Shown piece by piece: positions 45,900 to 58,528 of a stretch of DNA of 64,000 nucleotides. Under the pieces are notes generated by a model that saw only the letters and a list, made by a program, of their open reading frames with translations, did no database searches and was not told where the DNA came from. The translations under genes were made by a program, and so were the position numbers. Source of the stretch: Bugulina stolonifera (taxonomy: Eukaryota > Bryozoa > Gymnolaemata > Cheilostomatida > Bugulidae). The DNA lies in contig OW285187.1 in assembly GCA_935421135.1 (NCBI GenBank), positions 8,246,001-8,310,000 of the forward strand. Reading direction: 5' to 3'. Positions within the stretch are counted from its first letter, which is position 1. Each line of letters opens with the position of its first letter.

Positions 45900-48800
45900 A
45901 TGAGAAGCAGAGGTTGTCTCAGTTCTGCATGCTACCTTACTATTTTACAATTGTGTATAACACAAATCTCTGGTGCCGACATACCCTGTACTACTAACTG
46001 TGATTGTTCAAGACAAAGGATACCATTACTTGGAGATCAGGATTACTTTATCGTGGAATGTTTTGGTGACTCAATTGATGTTGCTAATGTGTCAAATGCT
46101 GATGCTTTTAGTTACAAGGCTTCTGTAACTCATCCAAGAAGGTTTAACTTTAGTATTCTACATGACTTCTACAGACTAAAATCATTGAGTATTGACACTA
46201 ACTTGGCCAGTTTCAAGAGCATACTTTCCATTGGTTCACTGAAATCACTACATGTTACCAACACAAGAATAACGTTTATATCCAATGATGTCATATCTAA
46301 GATATCAAAGGAGTTGCTACTGCTAAGCCTTTCCTACAATCTCATAGATTACATTAACGCAAATGCATTTAACAATTTACATGATCTGCAATATTTGAAT
46401 CTGTCTCACAATGAGCTGTCTCGAGTGCCGTCGGCGTCATTAGCTCATCTCACAAAGTTACGAGAACTGGATTTATCTCACAACCAGATAGAAAGTGCTG
46501 CTAGCTCCATTTTTGTAGCACTAAAGTCACTTGAGTGGATCAGTTTAGAAGGTAATCGTATTCACAGCTTAGCCGCTGTCAACTTTCACAGACCTGATAT
46601 AGTTTTTCTGATTCAAAGTAACCCACTTGACAGTATTTCATGGAAGTATTCTACAAGGACACATATGCATAAGTTAGATATCAGTGGTAATCACTTAACC
46701 ACATTGAGTCCAGATACATTTGTGAATGTAACTATTGACACTTTAATAATTTCCAACTGCCCAAAGCTACAAATAATAGATGCCAATGTTTTTACCAGTA
46801 CGTCAGTCACCACTATGCAGCTCACGAATAATGTTCAGCTTCAATTTATTGACCCTGATGCTCTTCAAAAACTACAAACTCTTAAAACAATTGATGTCTC
46901 ATATAATAAACTAGGGATTTTGCCACAAACATGGTCACAGATATCTACATTACAAACTATCGTCGCTTATGGAAACTCACTATTTTGTGACTGTAACTTC
47001 CGTTGGGTGGCTGAATTGTTATCTCTGAACCGATCTAAAGTAGTGCTTTCTCCTGCTACTGAATCGAGGTGTGGCATTACTTCTGCAACTATTAACGTAT
47101 CTATAATACCACAAGAGTGTTCACCAAGATTAATCTATCGTTCAAGCAATGCAACTACAATAAAGGAGGGTTTGCAAGTGAAACTTCAGTGCAAAGTAAG
47201 TTGCTTAGGAATGTACATGTATACAATGTATTACTATTGTATACAGTAGAATTGATGCGGTTATCATTTGCTTGGAACTATAACATTTTCGTTTTTATCT
47301 AATGCACTGATAGTCAGAACAATGCGGCATGTTTTACACTCCTGTAAAATAAATAATTCTATGTTGTAAACATGATAATTATGCATATACATTGTACATG
47401 CATATTAACTGCAGCACAATGAAAGCAACATAATTATAGTCAGGTTATGACCCAAGTTCCACCACTATTTATCATGCTATGCTTGCAGGTGAGTGGCGTC
47501 CCACCACCAACAGTACAATGGTTCTATGGAAATCGTGCTATACAGGCAAGTTCAGATGTAGTTATGGTGAAGACCGACTTGGTAATAAGTCAAACTAAGT
47601 ATTCAAATTCCGGAACCTATCAGTGCGTAGCTAAAAATAATCAGGGACCAACTGTTCGTGGAAGGTTTTACCTTCAAGTCACCAAAGACACCTCGAAGAT
47701 AATTATTCGAAATATAGGTTAGTAATTTTGGTACACCTTCAGTGATATTTAATAATATGCAGGTAGTAACAGGCAATCTATTATTGGGTAGACGAAGTAG
47801 ACAATGTGTGCTTCACCAAGTACTCTTACGATTTATAGTTTTCTCTACATACGTGTGCATGTATATATAGGCCTATACATATAGTACAGTCATATTATAT
47901 TGGTGCACACATGTATGCATAATAGCATTTATATCCTTTTTTAGGTAAAGATTTTGTAGAATATTTTTGGCAACTTTCTTATCCATCAAGACTCTACAAA
48001 GCGATTTTAATCGAAGTAAGGAACAATAACCAAACCTCCTATATCATTAACCATTATGCCCGCTCCAGACATTCTCCCACTGGCTCCACAATCTTCAATC
48101 TACAGGTTAGTCGACATAAAGTTCTTAATATGTTATATTAGCTTATACTTCATAGCAGTTTGCTAACCCTTGACACAAACACACACTTCATGGAGCATAC
48201 TTGTCGGTCTATACCTATACATATTATGCTGCTAACAGCTAAATGTGTGTACAGGCAGTATTGTACTTGATATGTATCATTATTAAACTGTTTATTATGG
48301 TATCTATGGTACAAGTGCTCATCAGATGGTATAGGTTATTTTATTTTATCACATATTGTTAAAAGTGTTTTGTAATAATTATAAACATAAGAATATTTAA
48401 TGAGGTAAATTTTAGTCATACATTTATGGTTGAGTAAGAGTATTAACTACCATGAGATAAATTACACATTGTACTGTTGTTTGTACACATACACATACAT
48501 GTAGATATCCTGTACATGTCACATAGCCATAGCAAGGTAAAATGAAATTTATTTCTATTTGTATATGATATATTACAGCATAATATAATTTAGTTAAATT
48601 TACTTGTATACGTCTTTGCATCTTTAGCAGCGTTTTAGTAACTTACTTGCAACAGTTATCATTGCAGAGTGACACGACATATAGACTATGCTTGGCCTAT
48701 CGAAGTCAAGAGAGAGTTAACAGTGAGAAGTGCAACACATTTACGACCAAGCCAGATTCTGAAGAAAGACCAAGTGGAATCACTGATTATAGCTTGTACG

Positions 48801-49876
48801 GAATTATAGTGGCTTCCATTGTTAGTGTGATCTTCATTTCTATCATAGGTTCGTAAACTTTAACTTACATTGTTAAAAATGAAAGGGTGTTTGCATTGGA
48901 TGTAATACAATGAATGTGATGGTTTGAAAATTCCAAAATGGAGGTTCAGAATTCAACATTTACCCAATATGTACAGTTTAAGATACTAATTGGCGATGAA
49001 AGAAAAATACAAATAAACATATTTTAGTTTCTAGTAACTCAATTTTCACTCCCACTGGTAAAGGGGGTGTTAGTCTTTGTGGGGCACGTTTTATAGGGGA
49101 GTTTGAAGAACACAAGTAAAAATTTGCAGAAATGTCCAGTTTTCTTCCATTCCAATTTTTGCCGACAGGCATGCCTGCTGACATTGCCTGTTGATATGAG
49201 CAAACAAATAAAATAACATTATTTTCGTCTAACTTCAGTATGTATCAACTAAGAGTAAGATTATGTTTAATTACCAACTCAGCTTGTGTCGACCATAATT
49301 GATTCTACTAATTAGTTATTGATTTCTTAAGATACAATTTGATTACTTCAGAACTAACAGTGGCTGGCTGTCTTCCATATTTGTAATAAATAATGTTAAA
49401 ACTGGGTATCACCGCACTTTTATATCCGGTATTGTAATACACGTCTACATCTTCTTTACTCCTTGGTTTATATATTTCAGCCAATACTGTCAAATAGGTA
49501 TAATTTGTCCATTTATACAGTCTGTGTGTGCGTCACATCAAGAAATTATTCAAGAAGAAAGAAAAAGGAAATGAGGGAAGGAATGGGATCAGACAGTACC
49601 TATGCTCTCATGACTACCAGCTTCAGCCAGCGAAGTGGAATCTCTAGCCTGTATGACAATCCCGGAGTCAGCATTACCCCTACATCACAGATGAGTAGAG
49701 TTAACTCACAGCGCAGAGTGAAACGTGGCACAGCTTCGGAGTTACCTACACCATCAAGTGCTGTTGTATATTTTTCTCCGAATGTAACACATTATGATGA
49801 CGTTGCAGGAACCGTTGTTCATACATTGACGAGGACAATGAGTGATCCAATACTATCAACATCACGCAGATATTGA
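45900..49876 (+). CDS. LRR-Ig-FN3 single-pass membrane receptor
   Basis: Five exons (45900-47195, 47489-47717, 47945-48105, 48668-48848, 49521-49876) join in frame to 740 aa. A signal peptide (MRSRGCLSSACYLTILQLCI) is followed by a small Cys cap (CTTNCDC). Leucine-rich repeats come next, the clearest being LQYLNLSHNELSRVP and LRELDLSHNQIE. A C-terminal LRR cap has FCDCNFRWVAELL. Then come an I-set Ig domain (VPPPTVQWFYGN to SGTYQCVAKNNQG), an FN3-like domain ending TTYRLCLAYRSQERVNSEKC, one membrane helix (IIVASIVSVIFISIIG) and a basic cytoplasmic tail of about 115 aa. The domain order is that of LRFN/SALM and LRIT proteins, used in cell adhesion and synapse organisation in bilaterians. Orthology is not claimed. 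No PDZ ligand is obvious at the C-terminus (STSRRY). It is tail-to-tail with the class C GPCR. Confidence 0.85.
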
Positions 49877-50612
49877 GCTCGTCACAACACTATGATAATT
49901 ATACAACGTCATGTACATAATAAGAGTTCTGTTCAACTACATGTAGTATTGTAATACATGTTGTATATGCAGGTGTTATAGCTCTAATGTTGTATTTAAT
50001 ACCACGCATACAAAAATAAAAAGTATTATGCTATATAGATGTATTTATATTTATTTTATACGTTATTCAATATTACTCTCAAATTTAGCAGCAGTCATTA
50101 AAATAATGTTGATATGTTGAAGTAATGATAACATGTATAAACAGCACAATAATACATAATTGTATTGCATATCTGGCATACATATAGTGAGAAATATTTA
50201 GCTATGTAATTTACATGTAGGCCCTATGTGATATTGGTGTTGGACTCGATATATGTAAAATAGAATGTCTACTGTGGATAGACATAGCCCATAAACATAA
50301 TAAATATTATACTGAAGGTTTATAATATTACCTTCTGTTTATGAGGTTGGCCTGATATCCAGCCCTACTATATGCTATTATACGCAAGATAGTGACTAAA
50401 TCTAATTGTTATAGAGATTATTCTAATATTTAATAAAGAGAAAACCAAGTTGTTAATTAATGTAGTTTCATAAAAAAATAAAATTATATGTCCATGTACA
50501 TAATAATATTGCCATAAGTTTGGTGAAGCTGTAGGCCTATGGCACATACATGTATGCTTATACATGTACTAAAAGTAGTATAATGTGATGTGTATAGTTC
50601 AAGGAACTCAGG
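49877..50612. other. Gene-free stretch: convergent 3' UTRs of LRR receptor and GPCR
   Basis: AT-rich. AATAAA at 50015-50020 can serve the LRR receptor. TTTATT at 50050-50055 gives an AATAAA for the GPCR on the other strand. Nothing else is seen. Confidence 0.45.
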
Positions 50613-53600
50613 CTATAGAATTATTGTGCTGCAGTTTGAGTCAGTCATAACAGCAGAGTTAGGGTGCTCCGTGGTTTGATAGCGAGAGTGTCGTGACGGC
50701 GCAGGCTGTGATCTGCTTCTCTTCCTCCGATATCTTCTTGGTTTGTTCGAGCTGCTCACCTCGCTATTTCCTGTTCCTGAGGCTACTTTTTGCTCTAGCC
50801 CCTGTCGTTCATTCAGCAAGTTACCTTGACTTCTCCGCAGTTTCCTAGCAGCACTATCAGAGTTATTACTCTCATAGCTCTTCTGTATCAGACAATTACT
50901 AATATATGAATACGTATCTGAATCACTTGGTAACTCGTATGTATCAGCTATAGAGCATATCAGGTCTATGTTCATATCATAACCATAGTCCCAAGTAACG
51001 GATCTATTGCTCTCACTACTAGGAGGTAGAATAGCTCGTGTATGCATTGGAGAGCCAACGATGTGACGACCAGGTATTCTAGATGGCCCCCGACTACAGT
51101 GACTGTGATGTCGAGCCGTGCTGAGAGATACCAGACGCTCCGTGTTGTGATATTTCTTATGCTCTTCTAAACCCTCAGACTTGTATTCTTCAGTTGTAGG
51201 AGTGGCACAGCATAGGCTCAGCCAGTGATGAACATGTCCTTTACTCTCTTCAGCAGAATTAGCTGAGGTGTGGGTAACACATGATGAGTTGGGGTGGCTC
51301 ATCTGCTGCCCCTCTACATCAGCATGTAGACTAGAAGGGACAATCTTCTTTAACTGGCTTATCATGGTGTCCTTCTACAAGAGATAATATATTAATGGGC
51401 TAGTGGAACTTAGTCTAACGGCCATATCACATGGTATGTATAAGAAGGTGACATCTCAGCGGTTTTCAGCTACATCTAGGATAAATTTGTTGGTTTACTG
51501 AGGCAATATCCATTGCATATATCCAATTACAGTGTATACTTGTTTAGTGAATTTTACATATTGTACAATATGCCACTGTCATTATTTTAAAATGCCATTA
51601 ATAATTTACTATTAGTTGTATTTAGCAATCAATAGATTGAATATTATGGGTATATCTCCATTATTTGATGGCTACCTTCGAGTTGAATTTTTAAGTTTCA
51701 ATATCACTGAAGTATTTTGAGAGAGAATTCAATCCAAAACCAACAAACACTTTATTAAAATAAAAACCCTTAATCGCCGAACAAGTGGTGAAATCTGATA
51801 AAATCTATACAGAATATGGTGCTAGATTGAACATTTTATGAATGTTTAACAAAATTAATCTTTGACAGAAGTTTTATAATTGCCTTATTGTTATAGATTT
51901 ATTCATGAATATGAGTGATTAGTCCATATCTAATTATAGAACATATTCGTCACACTTCAGTTTGCTGTGCCAATGAACCCTGGATTAGAATATTATAACC
52001 AGATAGTCAATATTTCACAGACATGTGCTGATTGACAGTTATAATATGCAGGATCTTTCTTGTGCCATGCTAATTTCATATTTATGTTCTGTGTAGAGCA
52101 GTAGGCAGCAGGGTGTGCTGTAATTCCAACTGACAATTTGACAAAACAGATCCCTATTTTATCACTATTGCTAATGTTTTATAGTATTAGGATCTTACGG
52201 AATGGTAGCTAGCAGTTCAGTACATGAGCACTCACAGTTAGAAGTTACCCTTTCTCAGTTTTGGTTCTTTTTCAAAAAGGGAACAGAAGTCAAAAGGAGA
52301 CAACTTCCAATTAATATCAATATACATGTATATGTAGCTTATGAGTGGCCATCAGTTTATTAGCATCTGAACAGAAGAGAAACTGAGAGAGAGTTGATAA
52401 CTACTAAATGTAGTATATGGGTATGTACTCTATAGCCATGATATTTGATGCTGGACCCAGGACTGCCTCCAGTTCAACTACGGTGACATAGGCTACAATA
52501 GTATAACAACTTATTTATACTAATATATTATGGTCTCTACATATCTAAGATTGGCCAGTTTGGCTTTCCAGTTCCAGATGTTATACCAAAATAAGAGTAT
52601 ATATCTACATTGTGATTGTAGATACTCCACATACATTGTACATGTACACAGTGAATAAAACTGTAGTTATAGAATGTTTACCTCATCTAGTCTCTGTTTT
52701 AAATAGTGATTCTCACCAAGCACCTTTAACAACTCCTCCCCGGCATCATTAGACATGGGCACCTGGATGTACTTGGAGGCTGAGTTCATGTATGGCTCCT
52801 TTCCTTTGTTGTGATATATTACATATATCTAGATAGACATTACAATTATTATTCGTTACAAGAGCAGCTCTACGTATACTGCTGATATAAACATGTATAA
52901 TATGACGTGTGATATATTACTGATATAAACTTAATGAACATGTATAATACGAGATGTGATGTACATGTATATATGTTTAATTATAATAGACTTAATTATT
53001 TAGACTACTTGAATGTTTGAAATCTGTAAAAAATCAATAGAGGAACATTCTCTGAAGCACATCATGTACTTGTATGTCAAACCAAACAGTAATTCGTAGT
53101 AATACATGACTGCATATACACATGCATTACTATATTATACCATAGCTACATATGTATATATTCCATTTATATTACATGCATTATATAACTATGGAAACGT
53201 ATCTCCTGTTGTACATGTAGAAGTGCTTATCAATTGCATATTTATAAGATTTTGTCCGGAATACAGGTAGTCTACCAAGTGATGGAACACAAACACTCGC
53301 GTAGCCTGTAGTTCATATAGTAATTATCCTAAAATGGTACTGGTAGTTATTCTATTGTTTTGCACCATTTTGATCAGCTTTTATGGTCACTCAGGATTAT
53401 GTAAGCGTTAGGTCAAAGTTAGCACTAACTGAACATTTCTAGGTATTATGAGGAAATTATTTGGAAAGATTGACTAGTTTGACCTATAACTGTAGCCAAC
53501 ACAGTTAGAATTTAAGTCACCAAAACTCTGAATGAGCCTATAAACTGATATACAAATTGTGTAAATAACTTTCAGTACCTTCAAAGAGAGGACAACTTCT

Positions 53601-56014
53601 AATAATGATCACTAGCTTACTGGTGCCCATGGTTGGGATGGTAAAACAAGTCTGTTCAAAGACAAATTCCTGGCATAACTAACATTATATACATGTAGGT
53701 ATATGGCTTGCACGTGGAATAATTTACCTTATGGAAGAAAGCAGCTGATAAAGCTACAGTTGTTGTGAGCCAGGAGAAGACAGATGATGTATATAGAGGA
53801 AGTTGGGGGAATTGTGGGTAGAGAGCAGATAGAATGGAGACAGTACCAACAGATAGCAGAGTAAATACTGCAGTTAGGAGTAAACTTCTTCCATCATCTA
53901 GTGCAGGGAATGTAACATGACGGATAGCCCATCTACAGTACAATATAATATATACACATAGGTATATTACATAACATTATACATTTTAATAATGCAAATC
54001 CTACACACATATCTACAATTTGTATACTTTACATTATATATTACGTAGTATTTACTGGATATAATACAATTATAGCATGGAATAGTTGACTTCACAATCA
54101 TTTAGCTCTACAGTTTATCAACTGATATGTACACACACAAATATCATGATATGTACATGTATGTGAACACGAATGTATGCAGTATAAAGGCGGAGATCAA
54201 CAGTTGATTACAATATTAAATATGTAGGTCCAAGGGCATACAAACAGCAGTATATCTATTTCTACATTTATTGGATAAATACATCATCTTACAGCCATAT
54301 CATCACTAATATTGGCACTACACTCTTGTGCTAGGTATACGTATATTCAGCAATTGACATAACACGCCCACCTAAATATCATGAGAAAGTACTATAAATA
54401 CACAAATGAAGATGTTTTACACATGTATGCGATTGAAGTATGGGTTGATAGTACTGATAGTATGAATACCGACTCACCCTACAAAGCAGCAGGTGAGTAC
54501 AAAGCACTGCTTATATATGCCAAGGGCAAGTAGCCAGGTCGACTGGTCAGATGAGGTACAAACAGATGTGTGTGTAGAACAGGTGACAGGGTCAGACAAC
54601 TGCCAGCATAACATAAATGATATGTCTAGCACTAGGAATATAAGCAGTCCCACCACAAGGTTGCCATCCTTTATTAACTACAATATTAACATATTAATTA
54701 GTAATAGCAATAATGAGCAACAATAAGGATGAAGTCTAACATGGACCAGACACCAAATATAATATTATCATAACATCAAAATCATACTCAAATTATACTC
54801 ATACATGTAATAATGGACAGGTCTGTTAGCCAACGTCCCCCCCCCACCATTGTAGATTATTTTCCAAACTGTCTAGCACACATGGAACACTTAGAAAAAC
54901 TAAGACAACAGTGCAAAGATACAATACTACCGTGATGCAGATAAATATTTATGTAATATGTATTATATACATGCACACTATATATTCTACATGTACATGC
55001 AGCTAAATGGCCATATACGTAGTAAAGACAATCAGAACCCTGAGACTAAAAACCAATGTCTAGATGTACATGTACATAAATAAGTAGATATACATGTTGG
55101 TACATACATGTACATGTATATCTACTTATTTATGATAACATACCTTTTTCTTCTTCTTTTGGTATGAGAAGAGCTGGTATACTCTCCAACCCTTCACTAG
55201 CATTGATCCGACAAGAAGAGTAAAACCAATAGTTAGTAACCAGAATTCACCCTGTAACAGTAACATTGATGTTGGTACATATACATATACCCACCCACCA
55301 CAGTGTACCAATGTTGGTACATACACATATACCCACCCACCACACAGTACCAATGTTGGTACATATACATATACCCACCCACCACACAGTACCAATGTTG
55401 GTACATACACATATACCCGTCACACCACAGTGTACCAATGTTGGTACATACACATATCCACCACAGTTTACAATGTTAGACTATGAGAAAACCCCCAACC
55501 AACTACCAAGTCCAAACAACAACCAGATGTGAAATACATATCAACAGATGGAATGGTAGTAAATGTTATGAGATTGAACCTACCTGATGATGTCGCTGCT
55601 GCCACTGGCTGAGTAGAGGCGATACTGACACCAATGCTGAGTATGTGTATATCACTATACCTCCACATATTATTATTATGTTGATACGTGGGCTTGTCAT
55701 CTTCACAAACCTACACATAGAGCAAAAGATTCCAGGACCTGCATAATGTTTAGTCTAAAACTCCACTGCATTAGCAGAGAAACAGGCCGAGACTTTTTTC
55801 AGGCATTATAAAAGATAAGGTTACCCGCTCACCTGAGATTCCTGTATTTAATATTAAATACTATTAAGACTGCCGAGTATACATATCCAAATAGAGACAG
55901 ACTCCCCATTACGAAAGCAAAAGTCACCTCTTGTGCCTTTGTAAGGTTAACAGCAGCAGACATTGTTCCAGTACACGTAAAGTCAGCAAGCTTGTTCAGA
56001 ATATACAAGAGATA
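50613..56014 (-). CDS. Class C GPCR with GABA-B-type 7TM domain and C-terminal coiled coil; no ligand-binding domain seen
   Basis: Seven exons join in frame: 56014-55833, 55710-55584, 55251-55144, 54677-54478, 53932-53728, 52828-52682, 51374-50613 (576 residues, 559 from the first ATG at 55963). TM1 and loop 1 read NIKYRNLRFVKMTSPRINII, the GABA-B signature. TM3 has FWLLTIGFTLLVGSMLVKGW with WRVYQLF. TM4 follows in VVGLLIFLVLDISFMLCWQL with DPV. TM6 starts after WAIRHVTFPALDDGRS, matching WETRHVSIPALNDS of GABA-B receptors. TM7 ends FFHKIYVIYHNKGKEP. A coiled coil (LLKVLGENHYLKQRLDEKDT to MISQLKKIV) follows, as in GABA-B subunits, where it drives pairing. The tail is long, with a basic RRYRRKRSRSQ. 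The first exon begins at an acceptor with extracellular residues ahead of TM1, so an upstream exon exists. Yet RPS25 starts its 3' end only 800 bp away, and no Venus-flytrap domain fits there. Confidence 0.88.
55075..55134. repeat. Inverted repeat with 20-bp perfect arms in a GPCR intron
   Basis: CATAAATAAGTAGATATACA at 55075-55094 pairs with 55115-55134. The 20-base loop is itself rich in TACATGTA. It lies beside the exon that ends at 55144. Confidence 0.8.
55265..55457. repeat. 42-bp minisatellite, about five copies, in a GPCR intron
   Basis: Copies of a unit with ATGTTGGTACATAYACATAT followed by ACCCACCCACCACA. The array starts about 14 bp upstream (in gene sense) of the exon acceptor at 55251. 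Long open frames here are repeat artefacts. Confidence 0.88.
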
Positions 56015-56810
56015 CTACACAAACCAAGTGAAAGGTAACAAATTACAAAACTAACAGTTTCAAGCCATAAAAGTCCAATTAATATACAGTTTAGAACTTG
56101 TAGTGTAGTGCATGTTGTAGTATCAAAGACAACAAACAAAAGTAAGATGCTGCCTACACGTATTCATCATTATATTTGTACATGAACAGAGGGGCTTTTG
56201 TTACTCATCTAAATGCCATAGCTGTCTAATTGTAAACAGTTGGTTATGAGCATAATTTATACAGCCAAAAATACACTCAAATCATTCACAGCTAACAATT
56301 AGGTGAGGTACACAGCGCATCATACTAATTACATCACAATTCACAAGCAGCAACCACAATGTGAATCCACTATTCAACAGCGGAAACACAACTCCTCAAC
56401 CATCAGATTGAAAAGATGGCAACTATTGATTTTACACCAGTTAGGTTAGACACTGTGTTCTCAACAAACGGTTTAGACAGAGATTTCACTTGTAGTTAGA
56501 GCCGACCTCTCCAGTCTAGCTTATTTGTTGTTCAGTGGACCACTGACAGATCAACAAAGATGAAAATCTGGCTAAGCACCAGCCACCACCGCACAAGGTA
56601 ATTAAATTTTGGTTGGTGTAGACCGTAGAGGTTCCTCCAGCCTTGCAATTTCTACACTCATTCATACAAATAACACCACTATTGACTATTTGGTAGAACT
56701 AGCGGCATTTATAAACGAACCAATCAACCAATTTCAAATCCTGTGATCACTTGCAATAATGTTCTATAAATAGAGACAATACAGGTTTGGAGTTTTTCAG
56801 CTGATAATAT
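56015..56810 (-). other. Gene-free stretch between RPS25 and the class C GPCR
   Basis: Should hold the missing 5' exon(s) and promoter of the GPCR. No signal peptide or ligand-domain motif could be read in any minus-strand frame. Confidence 0.35.
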
Positions 56811-56816
56811 TTTATT
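56811..56816 (-). terminator. Poly(A) signal AATAAA of RPS25
   Basis: TTTATT on the plus strand, 24 bases after the RPS25 stop in the gene sense; a short 3' UTR is usual for ribosomal protein genes. Confidence 0.75.
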
Positions 56817-56839
56817 AGATAATCAAAAAGATGCACAGT

Positions 56840-58277
56840 TTATTCACCATCATCTTCACCTTTGGTTATCCTAGTATATATCGACTGTGCTCTGTGTTTG
56901 CTCACCAACTTGATCAGACCTGTAACATTAAACAGTGAGCATTATGTCTGCATAGTGAATGTATAAAAGTAATTTATGAGGGAAGCAAGTACAACTCAGA
57001 TAAACTAATCACCAGCATGTTGTATGAACAGGTCAGTGAGTTTTTCATCATTGCAGAACTTGGGGGACATTCTAAAGCAAGTTATGGATGCACAACAGAC
57101 TGAGCATGCTGCCATATCTTGTTTACAGAGTGACAACAACGGAAGCTTCCATATATTGCATATTAGTCATAAGTATGGCTACGGCTTTGAAGGACCAACT
57201 CAAGCCCCATACATGAGAGTAATAGTGTCAATCAGCACAAAAACAGGATAGGTTGTAAAATAGCAGAACACACACCTTTGCCATGAAGCTCAGTTAGAGC
57301 AGCTCTGGCAAGACTTCCTCTAACTTTGAGTCTTTCTGAGACAACTGATGGGGTAATCAATTTGTAAGCTGGAACCTCCTTGTACAATTTGTCATATGTA
57401 GCCTTATCAAACAACACCAAGTTGTTCAACTTGTCCCTGACTTTTCCCTTGGACCACTTCTGAAAACATAGGCTATGAGTATAATTGCTATAGGCAGCAC
57501 CAAACAATGGTAAAGCATCTATACCATACATGACAACTCAGATCAACTAATCACCAGTGTGTTGTAAGAACAGGTCAGTGAGTTTCTCATCAGCGCTGCA
57601 GATTCTTTGGCAAATGGCGCAGAGCACATTTGCAGGAAGTTAACTAAGCAAAAGCTCTTTTTTCTCTAAAAAACACCATACCATGGCAATATTCACGTAC
57701 CTTCTTTTTTGCTTTGCCACCAGACCCCTCTTTCTTCTTGGCAGGGGCTTTGCTGGGGGTCTTTGAATCTTTACCTCCTTTCTTGGGCGGCTGAAACAAG
57801 ACATTTAGCATTGTAAGCCTAATTCATTATTTATATGGGTACATCAGGACAATGACTAACCTAAGGGTTGGAACTGATGCGATACATGAAGATAAAAATT
57901 AACTATTAAATAAAATTCAGAAAACATTATCTTTATGCAGCATCACACTATTTTATAATCATCTTATGGACTTTGCATACCATCTAATAAAGAAATGATT
58001 CAACCTGAGCTTAATCTTAAAACTTAGCTGATGATATGAATGGTGTTCAAATAATGATGACTACACTATCACTAGGACTATCAACTGATTGAGATCACGA
58101 TCTGAAAGTCAGAGACAGTCCAAATCTAACTGTAACGAATTACCAGTGAAAAGTGTATTGCGTTGATAGTATTATGCAATTAAACACATTTACCCCATAG
58201 CTACAACAGCCAAAATGTGCTAGAGATTGAACTGGAGAATATTTTTGGCTGAAAGAAGGAAAAACGTGCCTACCATT
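56840..58277 (-). CDS. RPS25: Small-subunit ribosomal protein eS25
   Basis: Four exons (58277-58275, 57790-57701, 57459-57276, 56919-56840) join in frame to 118 aa, close to the 125 aa of human RPS25. Exon 1 carries only the ATG, a common ribosomal-protein arrangement. The Lys-rich N-terminus ([20 protein letters not shown]) leads into [20 protein letters not shown]. This is followed by [40 protein letters not shown] and YTRITKG. These are nearly identical to animal eS25. The protein is in the head of the 40S subunit and contributes to IRES-driven initiation. Introns 2 and 3 each contain a C/D snoRNA-like sequence in the sense orientation. Confidence 0.96.
56991..57056 (-). ncRNA. C/D box snoRNA-like sequence in RPS25 intron 3
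   Basis: In the RPS25 sense, a C box ATGATGA (57051-57045) is followed by an internal CTGA, a C'-like GTGATTA, and a D box CTGA (56999-56996). It is about 65 nt long. A second copy in the next intron shares most of the interior, including AACTCACTGACCTGTTC and CTGGTGATTAGTT. Intronic position in a ribosomal protein gene is typical for snoRNAs. The spaces left for guides beside the internal boxes are short, and no rRNA target was identified. Confidence 0.55.
57533..57596 (-). ncRNA. Second C/D box snoRNA-like sequence in RPS25 intron 2
   Basis: A paralogue of 56991-57056 with TGATGA (57592-57587) and D box CTGA (57541-57538), and the same internal CTGA and GTGATTA. The base before the C box is C instead of a purine. 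Differences from the first copy are scattered, mostly outside the boxes. Confidence 0.55.
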
Positions 58278-58528
58278 TTCGATGAAGGTCTCCGTAAAAG
58301 GACGAGACTCTTCGAGATTCTTAAGTGAGTGATGTTTCCGTCGTAAATGGTTGAACGCAAAAGCATAGAATTATCTTCTCTATAAGCAAAGTGATGTAAC
58401 TTGGGAGTTATCTTCCTGCAAACTCGGCAAAGTGTAAAGGAGAGACAACTTTAAAAACATGAGCACACACATACTAGAAGCTGTCTTCTCTTATTTTATA
58501 TTCCACTTTTCCACTACAACAGACGTGG

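Noticed and set aside
50613..51365. Separate 250-aa protein starting MISQLKK
   Set aside because: An in-phase acceptor lies just upstream, and the coiled coil continues from the preceding exon of the class C GPCR. It is that gene's last exon.
55126..55532. Repeat-encoded ORFs (VPTLVLCGGWVY and others)
   Set aside because: They read through a minisatellite next to a GPCR exon. Only 55251-55144 is coding.
57024..57251. 75-aa plus-strand ORF over RPS25 intron 3
   Set aside because: It is antisense to RPS25, overlaps the snoRNA-like sequence and has no family features.
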